64,000 nucleotides of DNA, taken from Paenibacillus sp. PK3_47. Its GTDB lineage: Bacteria > Bacillota > Bacilli > Paenibacillales > Paenibacillaceae. Position 1 is the stretch's first letter. Every line of letters starts with the position of its first letter. The notes beneath the pieces are model-generated. The model saw only the letters and a program-made list of their open reading frames with translations, was not told where the DNA came from and made no database searches. This document shows, in pieces, positions 1 through 7,887 of this stretch. The DNA is taken from contig NZ_CP026029.1 in the NCBI RefSeq assembly GCF_023520895.1, positions 6,324,001-6,388,000 on the forward strand, written 5' to 3'. A program made the translations under genes and the position numbers.

Positions 1-1
1 C

Positions 2-61
2 CACTTTGAGCCTATCAAGTATCTGGATGAGCTGGAAATCAGCCTGGATTTTAATGAATAA
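2..61 (+). CDS. C-terminal end of an unknown protein (partial, cut by window edge)
   Basis: One plus-strand frame is open from the left edge and ends at TAA 59-61, giving a 19-residue tail that ends LDELEISLDFNE. It looks like the end of an ordinary soluble protein. It would converge on ctaG with only about 38 bp between the two stops and no clear terminator hairpin. The product cannot be named, and chance openness of such a short stretch is possible. Confidence 0.4.
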   Translation, partial: HFEPIKYLDELEISLDFNE

Positions 62-99
62 CGACACTGAAATCTCAATGCTAATCTCTAATGTTTATC

Positions 100-924
100 C
101 TATCCGGGATTGCCGCCGACCTGTTTCCTTTTTCCAGAGCGATGCAACACTGAAGAAGAAGCACGGTACCACTGGAGACAGAAAATAAAAATCAGCACCA
201 GATCGATAAAATCGCCGCCATAGTACATTAATAAGCCCCCAGCTTCCCCTTGATCCTGAGGTATTCCTTCCGGGGGTGCAGCATAAATCAGCTTGGACAA
301 TATTCCGTGTCCGGCGAACGCAAGGACCATGGTAATGGCACGCAGCATATAGCTGGTCCGGTGCGGAGCAGGGTCGGTGTAGATGATGGAAGCTGTGAAC
401 AGGTAGCCCGCGGCAAACACATGAAAATGAACCAGAATATGAAGAAGCATATGCTGCTGCATCGCAGAATACAGTCCTGTCATATAGATCAGCCACAGTC
501 CGCCGATATTTAAGACGGCCGCTGTAACGGGATAAGAAATCCACAATACGGGTTTGGACCGGAGTATGCGGCTGACACGCCTTGCCCATTGCACTTTTAG
601 GGTCCGGAGAGCAAGAGTTACGGGGAAAGACAATACAATCAGCAGCGGTCCCAGCATGCCTAACAGAAGATGGCCCAGCATATGTACTCTAAAATCGTTG
701 TGTGCCAAGTGGGCAAGCGGACCTGTAACCGCAGACGCTGAGCATAATATTCCCGTCAAAAAGCACCAGTAACGGTAGATCGGCCACTGCCGGTAGCGCT
801 GATTGGAAGACTGGGCAGCATAAAAATACAGCGCAAATACCGCCGCAGTAATAAAAAATGAAGGAAGGATAGTGCTCCACCCGATAGCTGCACTGTGTGA
901 ATGATCCATAGGGTGGTTATTCAT
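100..924 (-). CDS. ctaG: CtaG-type cytochrome c oxidase assembly membrane protein
   Basis: 274 residues with about seven hydrophobic segments. It has the histidine-rich membrane signatures of the caa3_CtaG family: LAHLAHNDFRVHMLGH near residues 70-90 and QQHMLLHILVHFH near 155-167. The family is required for assembly of the caa3-type terminal oxidase, probably through copper delivery at the cytoplasmic membrane. The start overlaps the stop of the upstream DUF2243 gene by 8 bp, so the two are co-transcribed and translationally coupled. No oxidase subunit genes lie in the window, so the target oxidase is elsewhere. The family call is strong; the exact copper role is known only for relatives. 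Confidence 0.88.
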   Translation of the reverse strand: MNNHPMDHSHSAAIGWSTILPSFFITAAVFALYFYAAQSSNQRYRQWPIYRYWCFLTGILCSASAVTGPLAHLAHNDFRVHMLGHLLLGMLGPLLIVLSFPVTLALRTLKVQWARRVSRILRSKPVLWISYPVTAAVLNIGGLWLIYMTGLYSAMQQHMLLHILVHFHVFAAGYLFTASIIYTDPAPHRTSYMLRAITMVLAFAGHGILSKLIYAAPPEGIPQDQGEAGGLLMYYGGDFIDLVLIFIFCLQWYRASSSVLHRSGKRKQVGGNPG

Positions 925-1384
925 ACCGGGCAGATCCTTCCGGGGCCATACGCTTTGGGCTGGTCCGCAGGGTCATTACAATTCCGGCAATTAACAAAGC
1001 GAGAGCGGTAATATTCCAGACCCAGTCATAGGGAGCGATGTCCACATTATATCGGATCTGGTGCAGCCGCATCAGCTTATGCTGGACAATGCCGTCGTAC
1101 AGCTGAAAAAAGCCGGCTCCCAGCAGAATACCTCCAATCCATCTGCGCAGCAGAAAAGCAGCCCGGCGCCGAAGGTCAGCCAGCATGAATAACGAGCCTA
1201 CCGTAGCAAAAAAACTAAACGCATGAAAGAGGCCGTCAGAGATCAGGCCGGCGCTGGTGGTCGATTTATCATAAAAGTGATGCCAATGCAGCAGCTGATG
1301 GAACACAGCTTCGTCTATAAAGGCAATGGCGCCGATACCGAATAAAATGCCTGACCCCAGATTGCGGGCAGAGAAGTTCACCAT
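917..1384 (-). CDS. DUF2243 family membrane protein
   Basis: 155 residues with four predicted membrane helices. The N-terminal half carries the family pattern GIGAIAFIDEAVFHQLLHWHHFYD with clustered His and acidic residues, and a second H-x3-H-x2-R patch (HKLMRLHQIR) near residue 108. The family is uncharacterised but often sits beside CtaG-like proteins, as here, where it is the first gene of the pair. The paired histidines in membrane segments suggest metal or haem handling, but that is inference. The start is supported by AAGGAGAG eight bases before the ATG on the minus strand. Confidence 0.82.
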   Translation of the reverse strand: MVNFSARNLGSGILFGIGAIAFIDEAVFHQLLHWHHFYDKSTTSAGLISDGLFHAFSFFATVGSLFMLADLRRRAAFLLRRWIGGILLGAGFFQLYDGIVQHKLMRLHQIRYNVDIAPYDWVWNITALALLIAGIVMTLRTSPKRMAPEGSARYE

Positions 1385-1589
1385 TTTACCGCTCTCCTTG
1401 TTATATGTATGGTTTAGCTTGAATTGCCGACCTGCTTATTCATAGTCTTACCCTCAGGAATTTACAGCAAACCATCGTCTAACCGATAATTAGAGAGCAG
1501 GCGGCTTTTTGATTTTCTTGCATAAGCAGGACTCTGTTATGGAAAACTTCTGGAGAATAAACAGCATGATTCCAATGGAGGTTATCCTT

Positions 1590-1778
1590 ATGACAACTCA
1601 GGATCCGCAAGAGCTTCTAAAGCTAAAACATGAGATGGATGAGCAGAAAAGGCAGTTTACCAATTTTGCCCGGAGTGTCAGCGCCGGCGGTGAAGTAGAG
1701 GCAGGCCAGGAATTCAGTAATGACCGGCTGCCGGATGATCAGAACCGGATGAAATCGGTTGAGAATAAACGCGATTAA
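1590..1778 (+). CDS. Small hypothetical hydrophilic protein
   Basis: A 62-residue, strongly charged, probably helical protein beginning MTTQDPQELLKLKHEMDEQ. The start is the ATG at 1590 because GGAGG (1577-1581) lies eight bases upstream; longer in-frame starts have no such site. There are no membrane segments, cysteines or recognisable motif. It stands alone between the divergent DUF2243 gene and the beta-helix lipoprotein, and a small hairpin follows at 1807-1826. Codon use looks genuine. Function unknown. Confidence 0.6.
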   Translation: MTTQDPQELLKLKHEMDEQKRQFTNFARSVSAGGEVEAGQEFSNDRLPDDQNRMKSVENKRD

Positions 1779-1806
1779 ATAAAATCAAGTGATACCTGTG
1801 AGTAAG

Positions 1807-1826
1807 CCGGTCCCTTCAGGGACCGG
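1807..1826 (+). terminator. Hairpin after the 62-residue gene
   Basis: CCGGTCCC-ttca-GGGACCGG is a perfect 8-bp stem with a 4-base loop, followed by only TTTA. It is probably a weak intrinsic terminator for the small gene, placed just before the Shine-Dalgarno region of the beta-helix lipoprotein gene. Confidence 0.55.
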
Positions 1827-1854
1827 TTTAGCAACAGCTGAAAGGAATACATAT

Positions 1855-3345
1855 ATGCTTAAAGGGTACAGTCTCCAACTGGCTGTTTGGCTTTGTCTGG
1901 CAGTATTATGGGGATGCTCCAGTTCCAAGAGTCCGAACGTGCCGTTAGCAGACCAAACTTCAAAGTTAAATACAGCTCCGGGGTCCATCACAAGCTCTAA
2001 ACCGAATGAGGTTAACGTCTATTACGTAGCTGCAGATGGAAATGACAACAATCAGGGAACCCTTGATTCACCCTGGGCGACACTGCAGCACGCCGCAGAT
2101 AACGCTATGCCGGGCAGTCATATTTATCTTCGCGGAGGCGTGTATCACCAGAAGCTGCACATTACAAGCGGTGGTTCAGAAGGAGCCGGTTCAATGGTCT
2201 TTGCCGGCTATCCGAAGGAGACAGCTATCCTTGACGGTGAAGGCCTGCCGGTGGACGGGCTGGAAGGACTGATAGAGATTGAAAATGCAAGCTATGTGAC
2301 GATCTCGGAGCTGGAAATCCGCAATTACAAAACATCAGCCAAAGATGAAGTACCCGCAGGCATCTATATTCATGGTGCCGGGAAATCAATTTCTTTACTG
2401 AATAACCGCATTCATTCCATAGCCAATACCGCACCGCTTAATGAGGATGATCTCTCGGGCAGGGATGCCCACGGAATAGCCGTATACGGAACCGAAGCGG
2501 ATGAAGCCCTGTCTCACCTGAAAATTGCCGGCAATGAAGTGTATGATCTGGTGCTCGGTTCAAGTGAGGCGGTGGCCGTGAACGGGAATGTGGATAGTTT
2601 TGAAATTACAGACAATATCATTCATGATAATGATAACATCGGGATCGACATCATCGGTTACGAAGGAACTGCTGGGGTAGAGACAGTGGACCAGGCCCGG
2701 AACGGAACGGTTAAAGGCAACTTAGTATACGGGATTTCATCTAATTATAATCCGTCATACGGGACTTCACTGCCCAACGACAGCCACTCGGCGGGCGGGA
2801 TTTACATCGACGGAGGCAGGTCAATCCTCGTTGAGCAGAACCGCGTATACGATAATGACATAGGCATTGAGCTGGCGTCCGAGCATAAGGGAAAGCTGAC
2901 CCGGGATATAACGGTACGGAATAATCTGGTGTACCTCAACCGGCTGACCGGCATTGCCATGGGCGGGTACGACGAGGACCGCGGAGGCACGAGTGAGAGT
3001 ACGATTGCTTTTAATACACTTTATATGAACGACTTGCTCGGCGCCGGTAACGGGCAGCTCTTTTTGCAGGCTAACCTAAGCGGTAATACCCTAACGGACA
3101 ATATTGTCGTGGCCAGCGGTTCCGGCGTCCTGATCAGTAACGAATATACTAGCAACATTATGAATACAGTAGACCGGAATCTATACTTCGCGGAAGCTGG
3201 TGAGGAGGAGGCATTCTGGTTATGGAAAAAGAACGAGTATACCGGCTTCGCCGCTTATCAGCACGGAACAGGTAACGACTTCAACTCGAAGTTTGCTGAT
3301 CCCAAGTTTAAGGACGCCGCCCGTGGTGATTTTCGCCTGCAATAA
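1855..3345 (+). CDS. Secreted lipoprotein with right-handed parallel beta-helix (pectate-lyase-like fold)
   Basis: 496 residues from ATG 1855, preceded by AAAGGAA. The N-terminus is a lipoprotein signal with lipobox LWGC (Cys about 20), so the protein should be anchored to the outer face of the membrane. After a short linker it starts with the DUF1565-type entry YYVAADGNDNNQGTLDSPWATLQHA and then shows many turns of a parallel beta-helix rich in N-x-I/V and G-I-x-I patterns from about residue 90 to 450. The fold is shared by pectate lyases, PL6-type alginate/chondroitin lyases and related polysaccharide-active enzymes. I cannot assign catalytic residues, so the substrate is open. Its position next to the alginate-lyase-like locus makes an acidic polysaccharide plausible. 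Confidence 0.78.
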   Translation: MLKGYSLQLAVWLCLAVLWGCSSSKSPNVPLADQTSKLNTAPGSITSSKPNEVNVYYVAADGNDNNQGTLDSPWATLQHAADNAMPGSHIYLRGGVYHQKLHITSGGSEGAGSMVFAGYPKETAILDGEGLPVDGLEGLIEIENASYVTISELEIRNYKTSAKDEVPAGIYIHGAGKSISLLNNRIHSIANTAPLNEDDLSGRDAHGIAVYGTEADEALSHLKIAGNEVYDLVLGSSEAVAVNGNVDSFEITDNIIHDNDNIGIDIIGYEGTAGVETVDQARNGTVKGNLVYGISSNYNPSYGTSLPNDSHSAGGIYIDGGRSILVEQNRVYDNDIGIELASEHKGKLTRDITVRNNLVYLNRLTGIAMGGYDEDRGGTSESTIAFNTLYMNDLLGAGNGQLFLQANLSGNTLTDNIVVASGSGVLISNEYTSNIMNTVDRNLYFAEAGEEEAFWLWKKNEYTGFAAYQHGTGNDFNSKFADPKFKDAARGDFRLQ

Positions 3346-3660
3346 AACTTGTTTTCGCGAATTCGAAGGAGACATTCATCGGATTAGATAACGTTACACC
3401 AGGCACTCAAACGTATCAAAACATGCTTGCGGACGTAAATAACTGCTGCCGGGTCGTTACTTTGTTCAGCAGCGCTTACAACTACAGACCCGCCGGCACC
3501 AAAATCAAACAAGCTCCCTTGTTGAAGAACTTGAATGCTTGTTTGATATATGTTGTGGGCAGTCTAGGTCTCTGTTGATTAACTACATCTGTCTCTGGAG
3601 TTGCAAGGATTGTGGCAAAATCTCCTTCAGCGTGATGAGCGTGCTGCAAAGCTTAGTTGG
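3346..3660. other. Intergenic stretch without a recognisable gene
   Basis: About 315 bp between the beta-helix gene and the IS element. Short open frames exist but have no ribosome binding site and no recognisable family. A perfect 11-bp inverted repeat, ATCAAACAAGC (3504-3514) and GCTTGTTTGAT (3537-3547), is present with a 22-base loop and no T-tract. It could be a remnant of an older mobile element or a degraded gene. Confidence 0.4.
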
Positions 3661-3667
3661 ATTTTCT
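3661..3667. repeat. Target-site duplication, left copy
   Basis: ATTTTCT directly abuts the left inverted repeat and is repeated exactly at 4900-4906 next to the right inverted repeat. The pre-insertion sequence would have read TTAGTTGG-ATTTTCT-CCATATAAT. Confidence 0.8.
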
Positions 3668-4899
3668 CTAGGCCTGTTGATTATCTATATTCTGGTAATT
3701 ATATCCGCGGCATCGGCTAAGTAAATCCTCCACTCCAGCGGTAATGTTTGCAATGTAAATAACCGGTCAAAGTCGGCAAATGTTAATTTAGCGCTAAAAT
3801 GTACGGTAGCGTTTCCTTGTTCAAACAGAAATTTAAGCAAAACATAAACCAATAAAGCCATGTACAACTGTCCATACACTGCGTTTTCCGTCGTTCCAAA
3901 TAGTCTCGGAATGTTTAAATGCTGCTTTATCCAACGAAAAAAGACTTCAATTTGCCAACGTTTTTTATAAATATTTGCGATCCCTTCAGGGGAGTACCAG
4001 TGCAGATTTGTAGCAAGAATAACCGGCTTTCCTTTGGGATCTTTAAGAATGACCACCCGAAACCGGTTCTCGGAAAGAGCCTTCTTTTTGCCCAATTGGC
4101 AGGTTAAATCCTGCTCAATACTTCCGGAAAATGGACGCTTTCGGTGTCGGGAAATCGGATTCGTAAATGTAGTATTATTGTGAAGCCGAATCACAAAGTA
4201 TTGTCTATCCTCCCGTGCTTGGTACAGGTCAAACAACTTGTGTTTACCGTAAGAGCGGTCTGCAACTAAAATATATTGGCTATCCAGCAAGTCTTTGCAA
4301 CTATTCAAATCATGCTCTTTACCTGTCGTTTCGGTGACTTTGTGCAGCTCCATCCGGTCGCCAATGATTCCTGCATGTAGCTTAACGCCGGCTTTTTCGC
4401 CTTTAATCGGAGCCCAAGGCAGCCGGCCCAGACCTACAGAAATGGTAGTGGAATCAACGATGAGCAGTTCCTTTGGAATGCCGAGTTTACGCTTCGTTTT
4501 TCGGTTACACAGTCCAATCATTACATTCAGCAAACGCTTGAATAATTCATAAGGAACGTCTTTGGCTTTTTTGGAAAGGGTGGAGTGATTCACAGAACTT
4601 AGCCCGCTAAGAGCCATTCGTTGTACCCCATCCCGGTATCCCTTCCACTGCTGGAAGGCAGCTTCGCCCAAGAAGAGAAGTAAATCATAGACCGTAAATT
4701 TTCGTCCCACATCGACATAATTTAATTCTTCGAGGATGGGACGTAATTTTTCTTCAGGAATCACTAATTGCAGAATATTCGATAATGAAGTAGACTTTTT
4801 CATGAGGTCGCCTCGTTTCGGATGGTTTGTAGGGGTACAAACACTTTACCGAATGAGCGGCCTTTTTGCTACCTTTTTTTGGTTAATCAACAGGCCTAG
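3668..4899 (-). mobile_element. IS4-family insertion sequence, complete
   Basis: A 1232-bp element bounded by perfect 16-bp terminal inverted repeats, CTAGGCCTGTTGATTA at 3668-3683 and its complement at 4884-4899. It is flanked by a 7-bp direct repeat ATTTTCT (3661-3667 and 4900-4906), the expected target duplication. It carries a single intact transposase on the minus strand. Intact ends, target duplication and open reading frame point to a recent insertion. Confidence 0.9.
3685..4803 (-). CDS. IS4-family DDE transposase
   Basis: 372 residues, the normal size for this IS4 branch (IS4Bsu1/IS231-like). The DDE catalytic residues are visible: D in LLIVDSTTI, D in ILVADRSYG, and E in the Y-x2-R-x3-E-x6-K block YKKRWQIEVFFRWIKQ. 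An N-terminal DUF4372-like helical region precedes the catalytic core. No frameshift is seen, so the protein should be active. The start ATG (4803) follows a purine-rich stretch just inside the right end of the element. The gene fills nearly the whole element and has no partner. Confidence 0.93.
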   Translation of the reverse strand: MKKSTSLSNILQLVIPEEKLRPILEELNYVDVGRKFTVYDLLLFLGEAAFQQWKGYRDGVQRMALSGLSSVNHSTLSKKAKDVPYELFKRLLNVMIGLCNRKTKRKLGIPKELLIVDSTTISVGLGRLPWAPIKGEKAGVKLHAGIIGDRMELHKVTETTGKEHDLNSCKDLLDSQYILVADRSYGKHKLFDLYQAREDRQYFVIRLHNNTTFTNPISRHRKRPFSGSIEQDLTCQLGKKKALSENRFRVVILKDPKGKPVILATNLHWYSPEGIANIYKKRWQIEVFFRWIKQHLNIPRLFGTTENAVYGQLYMALLVYVLLKFLFEQGNATVHFSAKLTFADFDRLFTLQTLPLEWRIYLADAADIITRI

Positions 4900-4906
4900 A
4901 TTTTCT
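4900..4906. repeat. Target-site duplication, right copy
   Basis: ATTTTCT immediately outside the right terminal repeat, identical to 3661-3667. Confidence 0.8.
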
Positions 4907-4942
4907 CCATATAATCCTGTCCTTTTTCATCTTTTATGAGTT

Positions 4943-5078
4943 TTAGTTGGAAATTCTCCAGCTATTTCAATAGAAATATGCCTTTGGAGCCTCATCTGGT
5001 ACATTTAAGTGGAGTTTTTCCAACTAGTATTGAAGTACCGGTAATTTTCGGAGAATTAGATGGAGAAATTCCACTTAA
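4943..5078. repeat. Cluster of three short imperfect palindromes, family C
   Basis: Related units lie at 4943-4959 (TTAGTTGGAAATTCTCC), 5006-5026 (TAAGTGGAG-tttt-CCAACTA) and 5056-5078 (TTAGATGGA-gaaa-TTCCACTTAA). Their arms share the core AGTTGGA / TCCAACT and the centres are about 50-60 bp apart. A fourth unit (TTAGTTGG plus ATTTTCTCC) is the site split by the IS element. The rest of 5079-5293 holds no gene that I can see. Confidence 0.6.
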
Positions 5079-5241
5079 CATTTAGCCTGTGATCGATAAA
5101 CCTCTTTGAAACAGTTCCCCCAACCTAAACCCCGCACTTTATCAACTGCCGCCACTCCTCGTACCCCAAAAGGTTGTAAATCTTAAAAAACAGAGTGAAT
5201 ATGTTGCTTTATAAACCCGTCAACTAAAGATATCATATTTC

Positions 5242-5257
5242 TTGTAAGCGATTGCTT
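5242..5257. promoter_or_regulatory. cre-like palindrome downstream of the AraC gene
   Basis: TTGTAAGCGATTGCTT fits the catabolite responsive element consensus WTGNAANCGNWWNCAW at all but one position. It lies 37 bp beyond the AraC stop codon with no promoter obviously in reach, so its role is unclear. It may be a chance match or a leftover of a regulated promoter. Confidence 0.35.
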
Positions 5258-5293
5258 AAAGGTTGTGAATTTAAAAATAGCGTTGCAGCAGCA

Positions 5294-6187
5294 CTAACGC
5301 TCCTTCGCAAATTTGCTGCGGAACACCGAAGGGGAGAGGCCTTCTTTTTTGGAGAAGCAGGAGGAATAATGCGAGACATGGCGGAAGCCGACTTCCTCGG
5401 CGATACGTGCCACAGGCCAGGAGGTCTGGAGCAGCAAACGCTTGGATTGCTCGATCCGGTACACCTGCAGGTAGGCCATCGGCGTCATTCCGTAGACCTT
5501 CAGCATACTTTTGGCTAAATAATTCGGGTGGTAATTCAGTTCTTTCTGCAGAACGGAGTTGGTGAGATCATTCATGTAATTATTGCGGATGTACAGCTCG
5601 ATCTGTTCAGCCAGATGGATGGCAGTCGCATCACTCGGCGAAGCCAGATCCCGGTCCAAATGCTGAAGGAAGGACTGAAAAACAGCCTGACGCCGCCAGT
5701 TACGCAGCGACCTCGGCTCCGATTCCTGTTCAAAGAATAGCTCCAGCAGTTCCATCGCTTTGACGGAAATGTTCAGATACTTCGGAATAAAAATGGAGCA
5801 GACATCTGTGTGGTTAACATAAGCTTTAGTTTTGTGCTCCTCAATCAGCATCTGCTGATTGGCAAGGCATTCGCTCATATCGGCACATTCCTGCCAGCTG
5901 CCAAAGGTCTGAAAATGAATCCAGATGATTTCCGTTGGCGCAGTGCAGGGGGCGAAGCCATAATGATGGGCATCCGGCAGAAGAATCATCCCCTCACCTT
6001 CACCTATTTCCTTCAGCACTCCGTTCTCACCTACCGGCAGGATCCCTTTGACAACAACGATCAAATCGAACACTCCGATGCAATTACGGTCTATATGGTA
6101 ATCGCCAATCCCGTACGAGGCATGACCGCAGTCTACGAAATAGGGAATCGGAGGCGAAATAAAATGCAGGATGGGTGCATTCATCAT
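5294..6187 (-). CDS. AraC-family transcriptional regulator
   Basis: 297 residues. The N-terminal 170 residues look like a cupin-type sugar-sensing domain, with GEGEGMILLPDAHHYG typical of AraC_binding domains. The C-terminal 100 residues form the double helix-turn-helix, including LQKELNYHPNYLAKSMLKVYG and the signature WPVARIAEEVGFRHVSHYSSCFSKKEGLSPSVFR. The start follows GGAGG by nine bases. The gene is divergent from the solute-binding protein gene and probably controls it, activating the importer and the DUF5695 gene in response to a saccharide. Two ATATCAT direct repeats spaced by 10 bp in the shared intergenic region are a candidate binding site. Confidence 0.9.
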   Translation of the reverse strand: MMNAPILHFISPPIPYFVDCGHASYGIGDYHIDRNCIGVFDLIVVVKGILPVGENGVLKEIGEGEGMILLPDAHHYGFAPCTAPTEIIWIHFQTFGSWQECADMSECLANQQMLIEEHKTKAYVNHTDVCSIFIPKYLNISVKAMELLELFFEQESEPRSLRNWRRQAVFQSFLQHLDRDLASPSDATAIHLAEQIELYIRNNYMNDLTNSVLQKELNYHPNYLAKSMLKVYGMTPMAYLQVYRIEQSKRLLLQTSWPVARIAEEVGFRHVSHYSSCFSKKEGLSPSVFRSKFAKER

Positions 6188-6253
6188 TTATGAACTCCTC
6201 CAAAGGTTGGAAATTTGAAAAATCAGGTTGAAACCTTGAGTTTTTTTAATGGT

Positions 6254-6284
6254 ATATCATGTCATATCATTAGTAAAGCGCTTT
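6254..6284 (+). promoter_or_regulatory. Candidate AraC site and cre-like palindrome before the sugar ABC operon
   Basis: ATATCAT occurs at 6254-6260 and again at 6264-6270, one helical turn apart, as expected for AraC-type direct repeats. Directly after it the palindrome AAAGCGCTTT (6275-6284) matches the cre core; 11 of 14 bases match TGAAAGCGCTTTCA. Together they suggest local activation plus CcpA repression. Confidence 0.45.
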
Positions 6285-6417
6285 CTTAGGGAGTGTAATC
6301 CTATCATTTTTGAAGATTTGCGGCATTTTTTCTAAACGTTTAACTTAGACTTTAGTGGTCCGGGTTAAATGGTTAGACATACAAACCTGAAGCTATTTTG
6401 AAAGGGGATCAGCGGCA

Positions 6418-7818
6418 ATGAAAACAGGAAAGACACTCGGAGCAGGCCTTATTCTGGCTGGCTCGATACTGGGCGCTGTCGGATGCGGAAACCATAACGG
6501 GACTAATTCGGCCTCACCGTCACCGGAATCAGAAGCTGCCACAACATCTGAAGCCTCTGCGGAAAAAGTAAAAATTATTTACACGATGTGGGGAAGTGCG
6601 GCGGAAGGGAATACGACCCAGACGGTGGCGGACCGGTTCAATGCTTCCCAGGACAGAATAGAAGTGGAAGTACAGGCAATTCCCTGGGAGAATTACATGA
6701 CAAAATTGAATACGCTCGCAACAGCTGGCCAATTGCCGGACACAGGAATGCTTAAGGAGGATGGGGTCATCCAGTGGTCCTCTGAAGGCATGCTGAATGA
6801 TGTCAGTGCCATGTATGAGGGAAGTGACAGCAAGCCGCTGGATAGCCTGGCCTATAAACACAAGGGCAACACTGTAGCCTATGCGGCTGCCAATGAAATT
6901 TTGCTGCTGTATTACAACAAAGACATGTTCGACAAAGCGAATGTCCCGTATCCTCCTTCTGCACTGGATCAGGCATGGACCTGGGACGAATTTGTAGACA
7001 CGGCCAAGAAACTGACGATAGACAAGAACGGCAAACATCCCGGCGAGGATGGTTTTAATGCACAGAGCATCGTTCAATATGGCGCATCCGTCGAGAATCT
7101 GCCGTGGCAGCTCGAAACATGGGCACTCAGCAATGGCGGCGGGTTCTATTCCGAAGACGGGTCTGAGGTCAGAATCGGGGAAGACTCCAGCATGGAAGCG
7201 ATTCAGAGAGTGGCTGATTTGTATTTAAAAGACCACGTTGCCCCGCTGTCTGTCGGGCAGACCGATGACGGCATTCAGCGCACCATCATTGCCGGCACGG
7301 TGGCCATGGCGACAAACGGCCAATGGAATGTAGGCACCAGCCTGAATACCGCCAAGGAGGAAGGCTTGAACTACGGCGTAGCCGTCCTGCCTTATATGAA
7401 GGATAAAGTGACGATCAGCACAGGCGGCGCCAATGTCGTATTCTCACAGACCAAGCATCCGAAGGAAGCAATGGAATGGCTGAAATGGTATAACTCTGAG
7501 GAAAATAATTGGGAGCTTATCTCCTCCGGCATTTGGATGCCTACTCTCGATAAGTGGTATAAGGATGAGACGCTCACCCGCAAATGGGTGGAAAATCCGA
7601 ATTTTCCTCCATACGAGGAATACAAGTCAGCAGTTGTTGATTACGCCCAATCCTCTGCTGCAAGACCTGCCGCCTGGTTCTATACGAACTATACAACAGA
7701 CTTTAATACACTGCTCGGCTCGGTTCTGGGAGATGTCTGGACTGGTAAAACTACCGCGAAAGAAGCGATTACCAAAAATCTAGAAGCTCTGAAAGCTATT
7801 CATGCAGGCAATCAATAA
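6418..7818 (+). CDS. Sugar ABC transporter, extracellular solute-binding lipoprotein (family 1)
   Basis: 466 residues. A lipoprotein signal ends with lipobox GAVGC (Cys about 23), followed by a Ser/Thr/Glu linker. The mature protein begins VKIIYTMWGSAAEGNTTQTVADRFNAS, the classic opening of SBP_bac_1 proteins, and contains TVAYAAANEILLLYYNKDMFDKANV, the hinge region of oligosaccharide binders. It captures a saccharide outside the membrane and delivers it to the two permeases encoded next. The ATG lies nine bases after AAAGGGGAT. Family call strong; substrate unknown, though the neighbouring polysaccharide-active surface proteins suggest an oligosaccharide they release. Confidence 0.92.
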   Translation: MKTGKTLGAGLILAGSILGAVGCGNHNGTNSASPSPESEAATTSEASAEKVKIIYTMWGSAAEGNTTQTVADRFNASQDRIEVEVQAIPWENYMTKLNTLATAGQLPDTGMLKEDGVIQWSSEGMLNDVSAMYEGSDSKPLDSLAYKHKGNTVAYAAANEILLLYYNKDMFDKANVPYPPSALDQAWTWDEFVDTAKKLTIDKNGKHPGEDGFNAQSIVQYGASVENLPWQLETWALSNGGGFYSEDGSEVRIGEDSSMEAIQRVADLYLKDHVAPLSVGQTDDGIQRTIIAGTVAMATNGQWNVGTSLNTAKEEGLNYGVAVLPYMKDKVTISTGGANVVFSQTKHPKEAMEWLKWYNSEENNWELISSGIWMPTLDKWYKDETLTRKWVENPNFPPYEEYKSAVVDYAQSSAARPAAWFYTNYTTDFNTLLGSVLGDVWTGKTTAKEAITKNLEALKAIHAGNQ

Positions 7819-7887
7819 AAGATAGAAGGGATGGCCGCCTGTAAACTCATATGGCGGTCATCCTCTAATCGTGGGGGAGAGCGAGAT

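Noticed and set aside
3346..3660. Possible gene fragments before the IS element
   Set aside because: Frames of 60-80 codons exist, but none has a start site or recognisable family, and they are cut by stops. Recorded only as an unassigned stretch.
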